In this document: piece after piece, positions 34,531-42,545 of the stretch
Numbering within the stretch: position 1 is the stretch's first letter
Layout: the number at the start of each line of letters is the position of its first letter
Assembly: GCF_013375035.1 (NCBI RefSeq)
Contig: NZ_CP056032.1
Location: 5,454,001 to 5,518,000 of the forward strand
DNA from: Spirosoma sp. KUDC1026
GTDB lineage: Bacteria; Bacteroidota; Bacteroidia; Cytophagales; Spirosomataceae
Length of the DNA stretch: 64,000 nucleotides
Direction: 5' to 3'
Translations under genes and position numbers: made by a program
The notes under the pieces: generated by a model
The model's database searches: none
What the model saw: only the letters and a program-made list of their open reading frames with translations
Told to the model about the DNA's origin: nothing

Positions 34531-34785
34531 ATGAATCCAGTTAATAAGAACGAATATAACCCGGCCGACGACGACAACCAGGGTGTCGCTCAACTGCTGG
34601 CACAGGGTGAAGAAGCCAGTCCGGGCGTGGCGCAGGTTGAGAACATGAGCCCTGTAACCGCGCAGGGACCAGAGCCGATTAAGGAAGAGGTCAATGACTC
34701 CGATACGCCCGATACGGGTATCAACGACGACGAACTAGCTGAGGAGGACGTAGCGAACAGCGATGTAGAAATAGACGGGAATTAG
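34531..34785 (+). CDS. Small acidic, probably disordered protein (second of a pair)
   Basis: 84 residues rich in Asp, Glu, Asn and Ala (NEYNPADDDNQGVAQLLAQG; DTGINDDELAEEDVANSDVE), with no signal peptide and no hydrophobic segment. It does not align with the protein encoded just upstream but shares acidity and size. It ends 20 bases before a 13-bp hairpin that probably terminates the short transcript. Function unknown. Confidence 0.6.
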   Translation: MNPVNKNEYNPADDDNQGVAQLLAQGEEASPGVAQVENMSPVTAQGPEPIKEEVNDSDTPDTGINDDELAEEDVANSDVEIDGN

Positions 34786-34805
34786 TCGTTTTGTCTGAAA
34801 CGATG

Positions 34806-34845
34806 CGTAAAATGCAGGACTGAGTGTTTCAACCTGCATTTTACG
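34806..34845 (+). terminator. Hairpin between the acidic-protein pair and DoxX
   Basis: A perfect 13-bp stem (cgtaaaatgcagg at 34806-34818; cctgcattttacg at 34833-34845) with a 14-base loop. It ends 6 bases before the DoxX ATG. It may terminate the upstream transcript or fold in the DoxX leader; the T-run is short. Confidence 0.5.
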
Positions 34846-34851
34846 TTTACC

Positions 34852-35241
34852 ATGAATTTCTCGCCTAATCAATTAGCCCAGCTCGTCATTCGTCTCGGCA
34901 TCGGTATCAACATGCTGATGCACGGCCTTACCCGCCTTCCTAAGCTGAATGGCTTTGTGGCCAAAATGGCTCCCGGCTTTGCCGAAACGATTCTCCCCGC
35001 GGCTATAACGCGCGGCTTTTTATTTGCCCTTCCTTTCATTGAGATCGCAACGGGCCTCCTGATTCTGCTGGGTGGTCGGACAATCAAGTGGGGCTATTTC
35101 TTGGGTGGTTTGATCATCAGCGCGTTGCTTTTCGGAACGACCCTCAAACAGGACTGGGCTGGTGCCGCTACGCAGATGATTTACCTCATCGCTTTTTATC
35201 TGGCGCTACGCGGACTGGAGCCAGTAGAAAGGAACCGTTAA
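34852..35241 (+). CDS. DoxX-family membrane protein
   Basis: 129 residues with four hydrophobic segments and the DoxX pattern: LVIRLGIGINMLMHGLTRLP, FVAKMAPGFAE, LPFIEIATGLLILLGGRTIKWG and QMIYLIAFYLALRG. DoxX proteins are small four-helix membrane proteins; the archetype is a subunit of a terminal quinol oxidase, but most bacterial members have no assigned reaction. Its start follows a hairpin directly, and the lipoprotein at 35317 follows 75 bases later. Confidence 0.88.
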   Translation: MNFSPNQLAQLVIRLGIGINMLMHGLTRLPKLNGFVAKMAPGFAETILPAAITRGFLFALPFIEIATGLLILLGGRTIKWGYFLGGLIISALLFGTTLKQDWAGAATQMIYLIAFYLALRGLEPVERNR

Positions 35242-35316
35242 ATCAACAAATTTTCGTTCTGATTCCAACGAATGGTTATCCGGCAGGGTCATCAGAACAA
35301 ACCAATTTAGTACGTA

Positions 35317-36027
35317 ATGAAGTCAACGTTGTTTCAAGCAGCCGCTCTGGCAAGTAGTTTATTTTTCCTTTCCGCCTGTAATACGCCCGACGATGCAGTA
35401 GTTCCGTCCGACCTGCCGTATGAATCCTATTTTCAGACAGGCACCGATAGCTGGACAGCTGACATCGTTGATTACAGCACCGCGCAGGACAGCATTATGG
35501 AGTTCAAATTTGGGCGTAGCAAATTACCGGCCCCACTCGACACGACGCGCCAGTCGTTGATGCTCAGCAGCATGAACCGCAGCGATGATGCGTTTATGTA
35601 CGTGACCAAAAAACTGTCGGGACTTTTACCAAATACCAGTTACTCCCTCATCTTCGATATTGAACTGGCGTCCCAGTATCCCAGCAATTCCATTGGTATT
35701 GGCGGATCGCCGGGCGGCAGTGTCTATCTAAAAGCCGGTGGGGTTTCGTTCGAACCTAAAAAGGTTCTGCAAGATGGTCAGTACACACTGGAAAACGTCG
35801 ATAAGGGTAATCAGTTGCAGGATGGTGAAAATCTGACGCTGCTGGGCAACGTCGGCACAGGCAACGATACCGAAGGGTATCAACTCATTACCCGCACCAA
35901 TGCCAACGCACCAATTACCGTTCGAACCAATGCCAACGGTGAACTCTGGCTGATTGTTGGCACCGACTCCGGCTTTGAAGGGCTCACTACGCTCTACTAC
36001 AGCAAAATCAACGTAACGGCCCGTTAG
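35317..36027 (+). CDS. Lipoprotein of unknown function
   Basis: 236 residues with a lipoprotein signal (lipobox LSAC, Cys at about residue 21: QAAALASSLFFLSACNTPDD). The mature part is beta-rich, with segments such as NTSYSLIFDIELASQYPSN and GNDTEGYQLITRTNANAPI; a jelly-roll-like or carbohydrate-binding-like fold is conceivable but not demonstrable here. It probably forms a single-gene transcript closed by a strong terminator at 36053-36082. No catalytic motif seen. Confidence 0.7.
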   Translation: MKSTLFQAAALASSLFFLSACNTPDDAVVPSDLPYESYFQTGTDSWTADIVDYSTAQDSIMEFKFGRSKLPAPLDTTRQSLMLSSMNRSDDAFMYVTKKLSGLLPNTSYSLIFDIELASQYPSNSIGIGGSPGGSVYLKAGGVSFEPKKVLQDGQYTLENVDKGNQLQDGENLTLLGNVGTGNDTEGYQLITRTNANAPITVRTNANGELWLIVGTDSGFEGLTTLYYSKINVTAR

Positions 36028-36052
36028 CCCTTCTTACGCTCACATCCTCCAG

Positions 36053-36082
36053 CGCCATCACCCAACCGTGATGGCGTTTTTT
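36053..36082 (+). terminator. Intrinsic terminator after the lipoprotein gene
   Basis: Perfect 9-bp stem (cgccatcac 36053-36061; gtgatggcg 36068-36076), loop ccaacc, then six T (36077-36082). Confidence 0.92.
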
Positions 36083-36232
36083 GTAATCGCTCTAAACTAG
36101 CGCAGACGCCCCGTCGATAGACGGAATAGGCGAAAGTTTACGATATTTGTCCAGACTGCCCGGAACGTACCTACCTGGCCAATTGTTAAAACAGTACTGC
36201 ATCGGCGCAATTAACCACGCGACCAACTGACT

Positions 36233-37726
36233 ATGAGCAAGGACGTTGAGATTTTAGAAAGTATAACCAATTCCGAGTATAAATACGGATTCGAAACCCT
36301 GATTGAGGCCGACGAGGCTCCGGTGGGTTTGGATGAAGATATTATCCGGTTTATTTCTGCCAAAAAGAACGAACCCGAATGGCTGCTTGAAAACCGCCTG
36401 AAGGCTTACCGAATGTGGCAGGAAATGACCGAACCGCACTGGCCAAACGTCAAATATCCTAAGATTGACTACCAGGCGATTAAATACTATTCGGCTCCTA
36501 AACAGAAGAAAACCGTCAACTCGCTCGACGAGATTGACCCCGAACTGCTGGATACGTTCAACCGGCTCGGCATTTCGCTGAGCGAGCAGAAACGACTGGC
36601 GGGTGTCGTTGATCCAACGATCGGCGATACGTCTATGGGCGAGCGGCCACAAGTTGCTGTCGATGCCGTTATGGACTCTGTTTCGGTAGCGACTACGTTT
36701 AAGAAAGATCTGGCCGAGCGGGGCATTATCTTCTGCTCGATCTCAGAAGCCGTTCACGAGCATCCTGAGCTGGTGAAGAAATACCTGGGATCAGTCGTGC
36801 CGGCGAAAGACAACTATTTCGCTGCGCTGAACGCGGCTGTCTTTACCGACGGTTCGTTCTGCTACATTCCGAAAGGCGTTCGCTGCCCAATGGAGTTGTC
36901 GACTTATTTCCGGATCAATGCCGCCGGAACCGGGCAGTTCGAACGGACGCTGATCATCGCCGACGAAGGGTCGTACGTAAGCTATCTGGAAGGCTGTACG
37001 GCACCGATGCGTGACGAAAATCAGCTCCATGCGGCCGTTGTTGAGCTAGTAGCGCACGCGGACGCCGAAATCAAATACTCGACCGTTCAGAACTGGTACC
37101 CGGGCGACAAAGACGGCGTGGGTGGCATTTATAACTTCGTAACCAAGCGAGGCATCTGCGACGGTCCGAACGCCAAGATTTCGTGGACGCAGGTAGAAAC
37201 GGGTTCATCGATTACCTGGAAATACCCATCGGTTATTCTGAAAGGTGACAACTCGATTGGCGAGTTTTATTCGGTTGCTGTCACCAACAACATGCAACAG
37301 GCCGATACGGGTACCAAGATGGTACACATCGGCAAAAACACGAAAAGCCGGATCGTATCGAAAGGTATTTCGGCGGGTAAGAGCCAGAACTCGTACCGGG
37401 GTCTGGTTCAGGTGTTGAAGCGCGCCGAAAACGCCCGGAACTACTCGCAGTGCGACTCGCTGCTGCTGGGCGATAAGTGCGGAGCGCACACCTTCCCGTA
37501 TCTGGAAGTTAACAACCCATCGGCTACGGTTGAACACGAAGCTACTACGTCGAAAATCGGCGAAGACCAGCTGTTCTACTGCAATCAGCGCGGTATCCCA
37601 ACTGAGCAGGCGGTCGCCCTCATCATCAACGGATACGCGAAAGAAGTCTTGAACCAGCTTCCCATGGAGTTCGCCGTTGAGGCTCAAAAACTGCTGGCAA
37701 TTAGCCTGGAAGGCTCAGTTGGTTAA
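36233..37726 (+). CDS. sufB: Fe-S cluster assembly scaffold SufB
   Basis: 497 residues, full length for SufB, the scaffold subunit of the SufBCD complex that assembles and delivers Fe-S clusters. Recognised by [40 protein letters not shown], the basic core [19 protein letters not shown], and the C-terminal [18 protein letters not shown] and [18 protein letters not shown] (conserved Cys and Glu/His around the SufB-SufD interface). In most Bacteroidota sufB is followed by sufC, sufD and sufS. Here a terminator follows 25 bases after the stop and a PhoX-like gene comes next, so sufB stands alone. Promoter not clear; GATATTTG (36142-36149) is a weak -7 candidate. Confidence 0.97.
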   Translation: MSKDVEILESITNSEYKYGFETLIEADEAPVGLDEDIIRFISAKKNEPEWLLENRLKAYRMWQEMTEPHWPNVKYPKIDYQAIKYYSAPKQKKTVNSLDEIDPELLDTFNRLGISLSEQKRLAGVVDPTIGDTSMGERPQVAVDAVMDSVSVATTFKKDLAERGIIFCSISEAVHEHPELVKKYLGSVVPAKDNYFAALNAAVFTDGSFCYIPKGVRCPMELSTYFRINAAGTGQFERTLIIADEGSYVSYLEGCTAPMRDENQLHAAVVELVAHADAEIKYSTVQNWYPGDKDGVGGIYNFVTKRGICDGPNAKISWTQVETGSSITWKYPSVILKGDNSIGEFYSVAVTNNMQQADTGTKMVHIGKNTKSRIVSKGISAGKSQNSYRGLVQVLKRAENARNYSQCDSLLLGDKCGAHTFPYLEVNNPSATVEHEATTSKIGEDQLFYCNQRGIPTEQAVALIINGYAKEVLNQLPMEFAVEAQKLLAISLEGSVG

Positions 37727-37750
37727 TTCGATTCGAACTAGATTACCTAC

Positions 37751-37784
37751 ATAGCCCCTGTCCGTCGGCAGGGGCTATTTTTAT
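37751..37784 (+). terminator. Intrinsic terminator after sufB
   Basis: Perfect 10-bp stem (atagcccctg 37751-37760; caggggctat 37769-37778), 8-base loop, then a T-rich tract. Confidence 0.9.
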
Positions 37785-37876
37785 TTATTCTACAGTAGTA
37801 CGTAAAGCAGTGAATCCATCATTTCTATGTTATTTCTAGTAACTCGTTGATCGTAAACTGATAACACCGCCTTCAC

Positions 37877-37905
37877 ATTGGGGTAAAAGCTGACCAATAC
37901 TTTTG
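37877..37905 (+). promoter_or_regulatory. Promoter of the PhoX-like gene
   Basis: ATTG (37877-37880) as -33, 17-base spacer, and an exact -7 box TACTTTTG (37898-37905), 27 bases before the ATG at 37933. This also argues against the upstream frame opening at 37903. Confidence 0.65.
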
Positions 37906-37932
37906 TCACTGATTCAGGTAACTAATCCTCCA

Positions 37933-39405
37933 ATGTCTATGCGTTTGACCAATCTTTACCTTTCTTCGGCGGTGTTGCTGTCGCTCTTTGCGGTAGCCTC
38001 CTGCGCCGACCATACCAATCCGGGCGTTCCCCAGTCGGACATCGTGCTGCAAAATCGGTCGGTAACACCCGTACTGGCCAAGCTGCAGCCCGGCTTCGAA
38101 AACGTTAACCTATATTCGCTCGTCAGCAGCGATGACGTACTGGAACAGTCGCCCAAGTATGTATTTGGTGGTTCGGCCGATGGCGCGGGTCTGCTAAAAA
38201 ATCCAGATGGTACGTACACTATGCTGGTGAACAATGAAGATAACTTTGCCGTATCGCGCCTGATCCTGGACAAAACCTTCAAGCCCGTTAAAGGCGAATA
38301 CCTGCTTAATTCAGACGGCGGTCAGTGGCGGTTGTGCTCGGCTACGCTGGCAACGCCCGCTGAGCACGGCTTTGGTCCGACGTTTATTACCTGCGGTGAA
38401 AGCGGTCAGGAGTCCCGGACACACGCGCTGAATCCGTATGCCGATGTCAGCTCGGCGGGTATCACGAAAGAAGTAGCGGGTCTGGGTCGCTGGAGCGCGG
38501 AAAACGCCGTTCCGCTGCCTAAAACGGCGTACAGCGGCAAAACGATCGTGGTCATTGGCGACGATGATTCGGACACCTACGGTGGACAGATCGCCATGTA
38601 TATGTCGAATACGGTTGGTGATCTGGAGAACGGTTCGCTGTATATGCTGAAGCGTACCGACGGAAACCAGCGGGAAATGGACATGAAAGTCGGCACGAAA
38701 TACCCCGTTGAGTTTGCTAAAATTGACAACCAGAAAACCCTGACGGGCCGGCAGATCAACGAGAAAGTAAACGACCTGAAAGCCATCAAATTTGGCCGGG
38801 TTGAGGACGTTGACTACGGCAAGGGAACTGATGCGGCCAAAGGTCGTGACGTGTATTTCACCGTAACAGGCCAGAATACCAGTGGCGCCAATGCCGATTA
38901 CTCGCGCTCTAAATACGGCCGGGTGTATAAAATCACGATGGACGCTGCCGACCCGACGAAAGGTATGCTGGAAGTGCTGCTGGACGGCGACGACCGGAAT
39001 GGTGTAGCCAAAACTTTCCAGGATCCTGACAACATCACCGTTACGGAAAATTATGCTTATATTCAGGAAGACCCGAACGGATACGGCGACGAGAAACACG
39101 ATGCGTATCTGTACCAGTATAACCTGAAATCGGGTGAACTGAAACCAGTTTTCGTTATTGATCACCGCCGGACCGAAGCCGACGCGGCTAAATATAACGT
39201 AGGTGGTACGTCATCGATCGGTTCATGGGAGATCAGCGGTATGATTGACGTGTCTGACATCATTGGTATTCCTAACACGTTCACCGTTGGTTTACAGTCG
39301 CACACCTGGACCGGCGAGAAATACAAAGGTGTTGATGGGGGTTCTAAACGGCTCAATGAAAATCAGGCGAGCCAGCTTATCGTTATCAAAGGCTTAGCCC
39401 GCTAG
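37933..39405 (+). CDS. PhoX-like (DUF839) lipoprotein
   Basis: About 490 residues from the ATG at 37933 (another ATG at 37939). The N-terminus is a lipoprotein signal with lipobox VASC (LSSAVLLSLFAVASCADH). The body resembles the PhoX/DUF839 family, a propeller-type protein that includes alkaline phosphatases using iron and calcium: GDDDSDTYGGQIAMYMSN, FQDPDNITVTENYAYIQEDP, SIGSWEISGMIDV. I cannot verify all metal ligands, so phosphatase activity is probable, not proven. Its own promoter (37877-37905) makes it a separate unit. Confidence 0.8.
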   Translation: MSMRLTNLYLSSAVLLSLFAVASCADHTNPGVPQSDIVLQNRSVTPVLAKLQPGFENVNLYSLVSSDDVLEQSPKYVFGGSADGAGLLKNPDGTYTMLVNNEDNFAVSRLILDKTFKPVKGEYLLNSDGGQWRLCSATLATPAEHGFGPTFITCGESGQESRTHALNPYADVSSAGITKEVAGLGRWSAENAVPLPKTAYSGKTIVVIGDDDSDTYGGQIAMYMSNTVGDLENGSLYMLKRTDGNQREMDMKVGTKYPVEFAKIDNQKTLTGRQINEKVNDLKAIKFGRVEDVDYGKGTDAAKGRDVYFTVTGQNTSGANADYSRSKYGRVYKITMDAADPTKGMLEVLLDGDDRNGVAKTFQDPDNITVTENYAYIQEDPNGYGDEKHDAYLYQYNLKSGELKPVFVIDHRRTEADAAKYNVGGTSSIGSWEISGMIDVSDIIGIPNTFTVGLQSHTWTGEKYKGVDGGSKRLNENQASQLIVIKGLAR

Positions 39406-39494
39406 GCGCCCGCTACGTAGTATCAAGCACCTGGCTGGCTTCGTCTGGCCAGGTGTTTACTTTTACTTACCAGTTCATTTGCCCTGTTTCGGTT

Positions 39495-41318
39495 ATGATT
39501 ACCCAGGAAACGCAGCCTATACCCAACGCAAAACCGTCTTTTCGAGCCTGGCCGCTTGTTGTGTCGGCAGCCGTATTGCTCTGGCTCATTGGTTTGTACG
39601 GCTACCTACGTCCCCGACAGACACCGCTGGAACAGGTAAAGACGCAGTACCTGAATGACATTGCTCAGTTGGATTCCGCCGTCCACCAACTGCAGCGGAG
39701 TATTCAGCATAGTCAGTCAGCCGACGTTCTGCAGGAACAGTTCCGGCGGGCTAGGCTCCGTTACAAACGCGTTGAGTTTCTGACAGAACTGTATTTTCCG
39801 GAAACGGCCAAAAGTATCAACGGCGCGAACATTCCGGAAGTGGATGAAGCCGACCGAAAAGTCGAGCAGCCCGAAGGCTTTCAGGTGCTGGAAGAGTTGC
39901 TGTTTCCCTACAATCCAGCGCAGCAGGAAAAAGCCATTCAGCAGGCTTCTGTTCTGGTATCAAACGTCGGTCGACTTGGGAAAGTAGCCACGACGAATGA
40001 ACTGACCGATAGCCACGTCTTCGATGGGATGCGGCTCGAAGTATTCCGGTTGATTTCGTTAAGTATTACGGGCTTCGACTCGCCTGTTTCGCACCACTCC
40101 CTGCCCGAAGCCAGTGAGGCTTTGGCGAGCCTGCAACACCATCTGTCTTTCTACAATCTGGGTGACCACGATACCCAACTTGCCCGTCGGCTAGACAGTA
40201 CGTTTACCGGAGCTATTGATCAACTGAAACAGGCGCCAGACTTCAACCAGTTTGACCGCTTAAACTTCATCACGCATCACGCAAACGTCCTCAGCGCCCT
40301 GCTGCTGGATGCTCAGCAGCGCCTGTCCATTCCCGTATTTAAGGAAAGTCGGCTACTCTCTCCTTCCGCCCGGACCCTCTCCGACCCTGATGCGTTCAAT
40401 CCAAACCATTTTGTCAATTCAATCGATGATCGGGCCACACCGGCACGTATCGCACTCGGCAAATTGCTGTTCTATGACCCAATCCTATCTGGTGATGGGC
40501 AACGCACCTGCGCCACCTGCCATCAGCCCGACAAGGCCTTTACCGACGGCGAATCTCGCAGCCTGGCCATTGGCGGCCAACGCGTTCGACGTAACGCCCC
40601 TACACTAATGAATTCGGCCCTGCAGGCCACGCAGTTCACCGACTCCAGAGTTGTTTTTCTGGAAGACCAGGCCAGCGATGTGATTCAGAACGTATCGGAG
40701 ATGCACGGTTCATTGCCGGTGGCGGTAAAAAAATTGCAGCATCAGGAAACGTACCGGCGTCAGTTTACCAGTGCTTACAAAGAGGGTGTTACCGAGCATA
40801 CCCTTAAAAATGCGCTGGCCAGTTATGTCCGCTCGCTCACCTATTTCGACTCACGGGTGGATCGTTACTTAAGAGGGCAGACGGCCAGCCTGACCAATCA
40901 GGAAAAGCTGGGTTTCAACCTGTTCATGGGTAAAGCGCAGTGCGCGACCTGCCATTTTTATCCGCTGTTCAACGGCACAGTACCCCCGGCCTACGAGAAA
41001 ACGGAAAGCGAAGTGCTGGGTACGCCCGCTACGTCGGCCAATCGGCAGCTTGATCCGGATCTGGGTAAGTTTCACACGACAACGATGGACCCGCACCGGT
41101 ATGCCTTTAAGACGCCAACCGTACGGCAGACGGCTAAAACGGCACCGTACATGCACAACGGCGTTTACCAGACGCTTGAACAGGTTGTTGATTTTTACAA
41201 TGAAGGGGGCGGTAATGGACTAGGATTCGGTATCCCCAACCAGACGCTGCCCGATAGTAAATTAGCGTTAACCAAAGCTGAGCAGGCCGCTCTGGTCGCG
41301 TTTATGAAAGCGCTTTGA
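39495..41318 (+). CDS. Di-haem cytochrome c peroxidase-like protein (CCP/MauG) with long N-terminal helical domain
   Basis: About 607 residues from the ATG at 39495; the ORF also opens at 39453. A single membrane helix at ~18-37 (PLVVSAAVLLWLIGLYGYL) anchors it; then ~280 residues are helical without known motif. The CCP domain has two haem-binding CxxCH motifs, RTCATCHQP (~residue 339) and QCATCHFYP (~483), spaced as in bacterial cytochrome c peroxidases and MauG. TPTVRQTAKTAPYMHNGVYQTLEQVVDFYN near the end is the conserved distal region. It would reduce hydrogen peroxide or oxidise a partner in the periplasm. Many Bacteroidota homologues carry the helical front domain. It starts 89 bases after the PhoX-like gene and is probably a separate unit. 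Confidence 0.9.
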   Translation: MITQETQPIPNAKPSFRAWPLVVSAAVLLWLIGLYGYLRPRQTPLEQVKTQYLNDIAQLDSAVHQLQRSIQHSQSADVLQEQFRRARLRYKRVEFLTELYFPETAKSINGANIPEVDEADRKVEQPEGFQVLEELLFPYNPAQQEKAIQQASVLVSNVGRLGKVATTNELTDSHVFDGMRLEVFRLISLSITGFDSPVSHHSLPEASEALASLQHHLSFYNLGDHDTQLARRLDSTFTGAIDQLKQAPDFNQFDRLNFITHHANVLSALLLDAQQRLSIPVFKESRLLSPSARTLSDPDAFNPNHFVNSIDDRATPARIALGKLLFYDPILSGDGQRTCATCHQPDKAFTDGESRSLAIGGQRVRRNAPTLMNSALQATQFTDSRVVFLEDQASDVIQNVSEMHGSLPVAVKKLQHQETYRRQFTSAYKEGVTEHTLKNALASYVRSLTYFDSRVDRYLRGQTASLTNQEKLGFNLFMGKAQCATCHFYPLFNGTVPPAYEKTESEVLGTPATSANRQLDPDLGKFHTTTMDPHRYAFKTPTVRQTAKTAPYMHNGVYQTLEQVVDFYNEGGGNGLGFGIPNQTLPDSKLALTKAEQAALVAFMKAL

Positions 41319-41369
41319 CAATCTCCTACGTATGTTTTCAACACTTCGTTCCACCTGATAACTCAGGTA

Positions 41370-42338
41370 CTAACTGGCGGCAGCAACGGTCGATTTTTCT
41401 TTCGCGTCGGGAATCCACTGCTCAAAGTGATCAGCTAGCCAGGGGACAAACGGTGCGATAACCAGAACACCCAGTGCGTTGAACAGCACGTGGGCATTGG
41501 CCAGTTGCCGCTCAACTGGTGCGCCCGCCGACAGCCATTCCACCAGATGGGTAAATGGCTCAATCACCAACAATCCGGTTATAATGGAAATAAAATTGAA
41601 CGCCAGATGAAATAATCCCGTCCGAAGGGCAGCCCGCGTTCGGCCCAACGACGCGATTAACGTATCGGAACAGGTTCCTAACTCGGCCCCCATCATCAGA
41701 GCAATACCAGCCGGTAGTTGCATGAGCCCCTGACCGGACAGCACCACCGCCATACCGACCGTTGCCGATGAGGATTGCAGCAGGACCGTTATTCCGGCCC
41801 CCGTCAGCGCTCCCCGAAGGGGATCGGCCAGTTCTTTCATCCAGTTCACTACCTGCGGCAATCCCTTTAACGGCTGAACGGCTTCCTCCATCAGAAATAA
41901 GCCTAGAAACAACATCCCAAACCCCAGCAATACCTGACCCCACTGGGCTACAATATCCCGTTTAGCCAGTAACAGAAGGGCTAACCCGATAGCCATCGGT
42001 ACACCCGCCCACTGGCCGATATCGAAAGCGATCAGCTGAGACGAAAAGGTTGTACCAATATTAGCCCCTAGCACAACGCCCATTGCCTGCCGAAACGTAA
42101 GGGCCTGCGTATTTACCAGCGCAATGGTCATGATAATGACAGCCGATGACGAATCCAGCAACGTAGTGACGACCAATCCCGTCAGGATGCCCGTAAAAAC
42201 GTTCTGTGTAAACTTCCTGAGCCAGCCTTGCAGTCGTTCACCCGAAATAGCTTTCAAGCCATCAGCCAGGTAGTTGAGTGCAAACAGAAACAGGACCAGA
42301 CCGGCCAGCACCAATAGACTAATCTTCAGATAAGGCAT
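41370..42338 (-). CDS. Na/Pi cotransporter family protein
   Basis: 322 residues, about 8 membrane segments. The two inverted Na/Pi repeats carry the signatures LLDSSSAVIIMTIALVN and LLQSSSATVGMAVVL, with ALTFRQAMGVVLGANIGTT between; these Ser-rich loops bind sodium and phosphate in the family. The C-terminal PhoU-like helical domain present in longer relatives is absent, which is a common short form. It would import phosphate or function in phosphate balance at the inner membrane. Convergent with the peroxidase gene, with 51 bases between. Confidence 0.92.
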   Translation of the reverse strand: MPYLKISLLVLAGLVLFLFALNYLADGLKAISGERLQGWLRKFTQNVFTGILTGLVVTTLLDSSSAVIIMTIALVNTQALTFRQAMGVVLGANIGTTFSSQLIAFDIGQWAGVPMAIGLALLLLAKRDIVAQWGQVLLGFGMLFLGLFLMEEAVQPLKGLPQVVNWMKELADPLRGALTGAGITVLLQSSSATVGMAVVLSGQGLMQLPAGIALMMGAELGTCSDTLIASLGRTRAALRTGLFHLAFNFISIITGLLVIEPFTHLVEWLSAGAPVERQLANAHVLFNALGVLVIAPFVPWLADHFEQWIPDAKEKSTVAAAS

Positions 42339-42452
42339 ACACGTATTGGCTAGCGTTATTTAAAGTTACGCGGCACAGTTCTGGATCAAGCCGATCTCAT
42401 GTTATCCATTTGTTATCAAACCCAGGCTCGCCTGCCTGATCAGCTACAAACA

Positions 42453-42515
42453 AAACCTTCCCGTCTGCACCCGGTCTGCTGAACCGGGGCCTGCGGGAAG
42501 GTTTCTTTTACAGTG
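42453..42515 (-). terminator. Nested hairpin terminator after the giant nuclease gene
   Basis: An 11-bp outer stem (aaaccttcccg 42453-42463; cgggaaggttt 42494-42504) encloses an inner stem cccggt/accggg (42470-42475, 42483-42488). On the minus strand the stem is followed by ttgtttg, on the plus strand by cttttac. It lies 42 bases beyond the stop of the giant gene. Confidence 0.75.
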
Positions 42516-42545
42516 ATCTCCTGACTGCCAGGAGTCTACGTGATT

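Noticed and set aside
38311-39165. Minus-strand open frame of 284 codons opposite the PhoX-like gene
   Set aside because: Antisense shadow; no signal peptide or family match, and the plus-strand gene has a promoter and lipobox.
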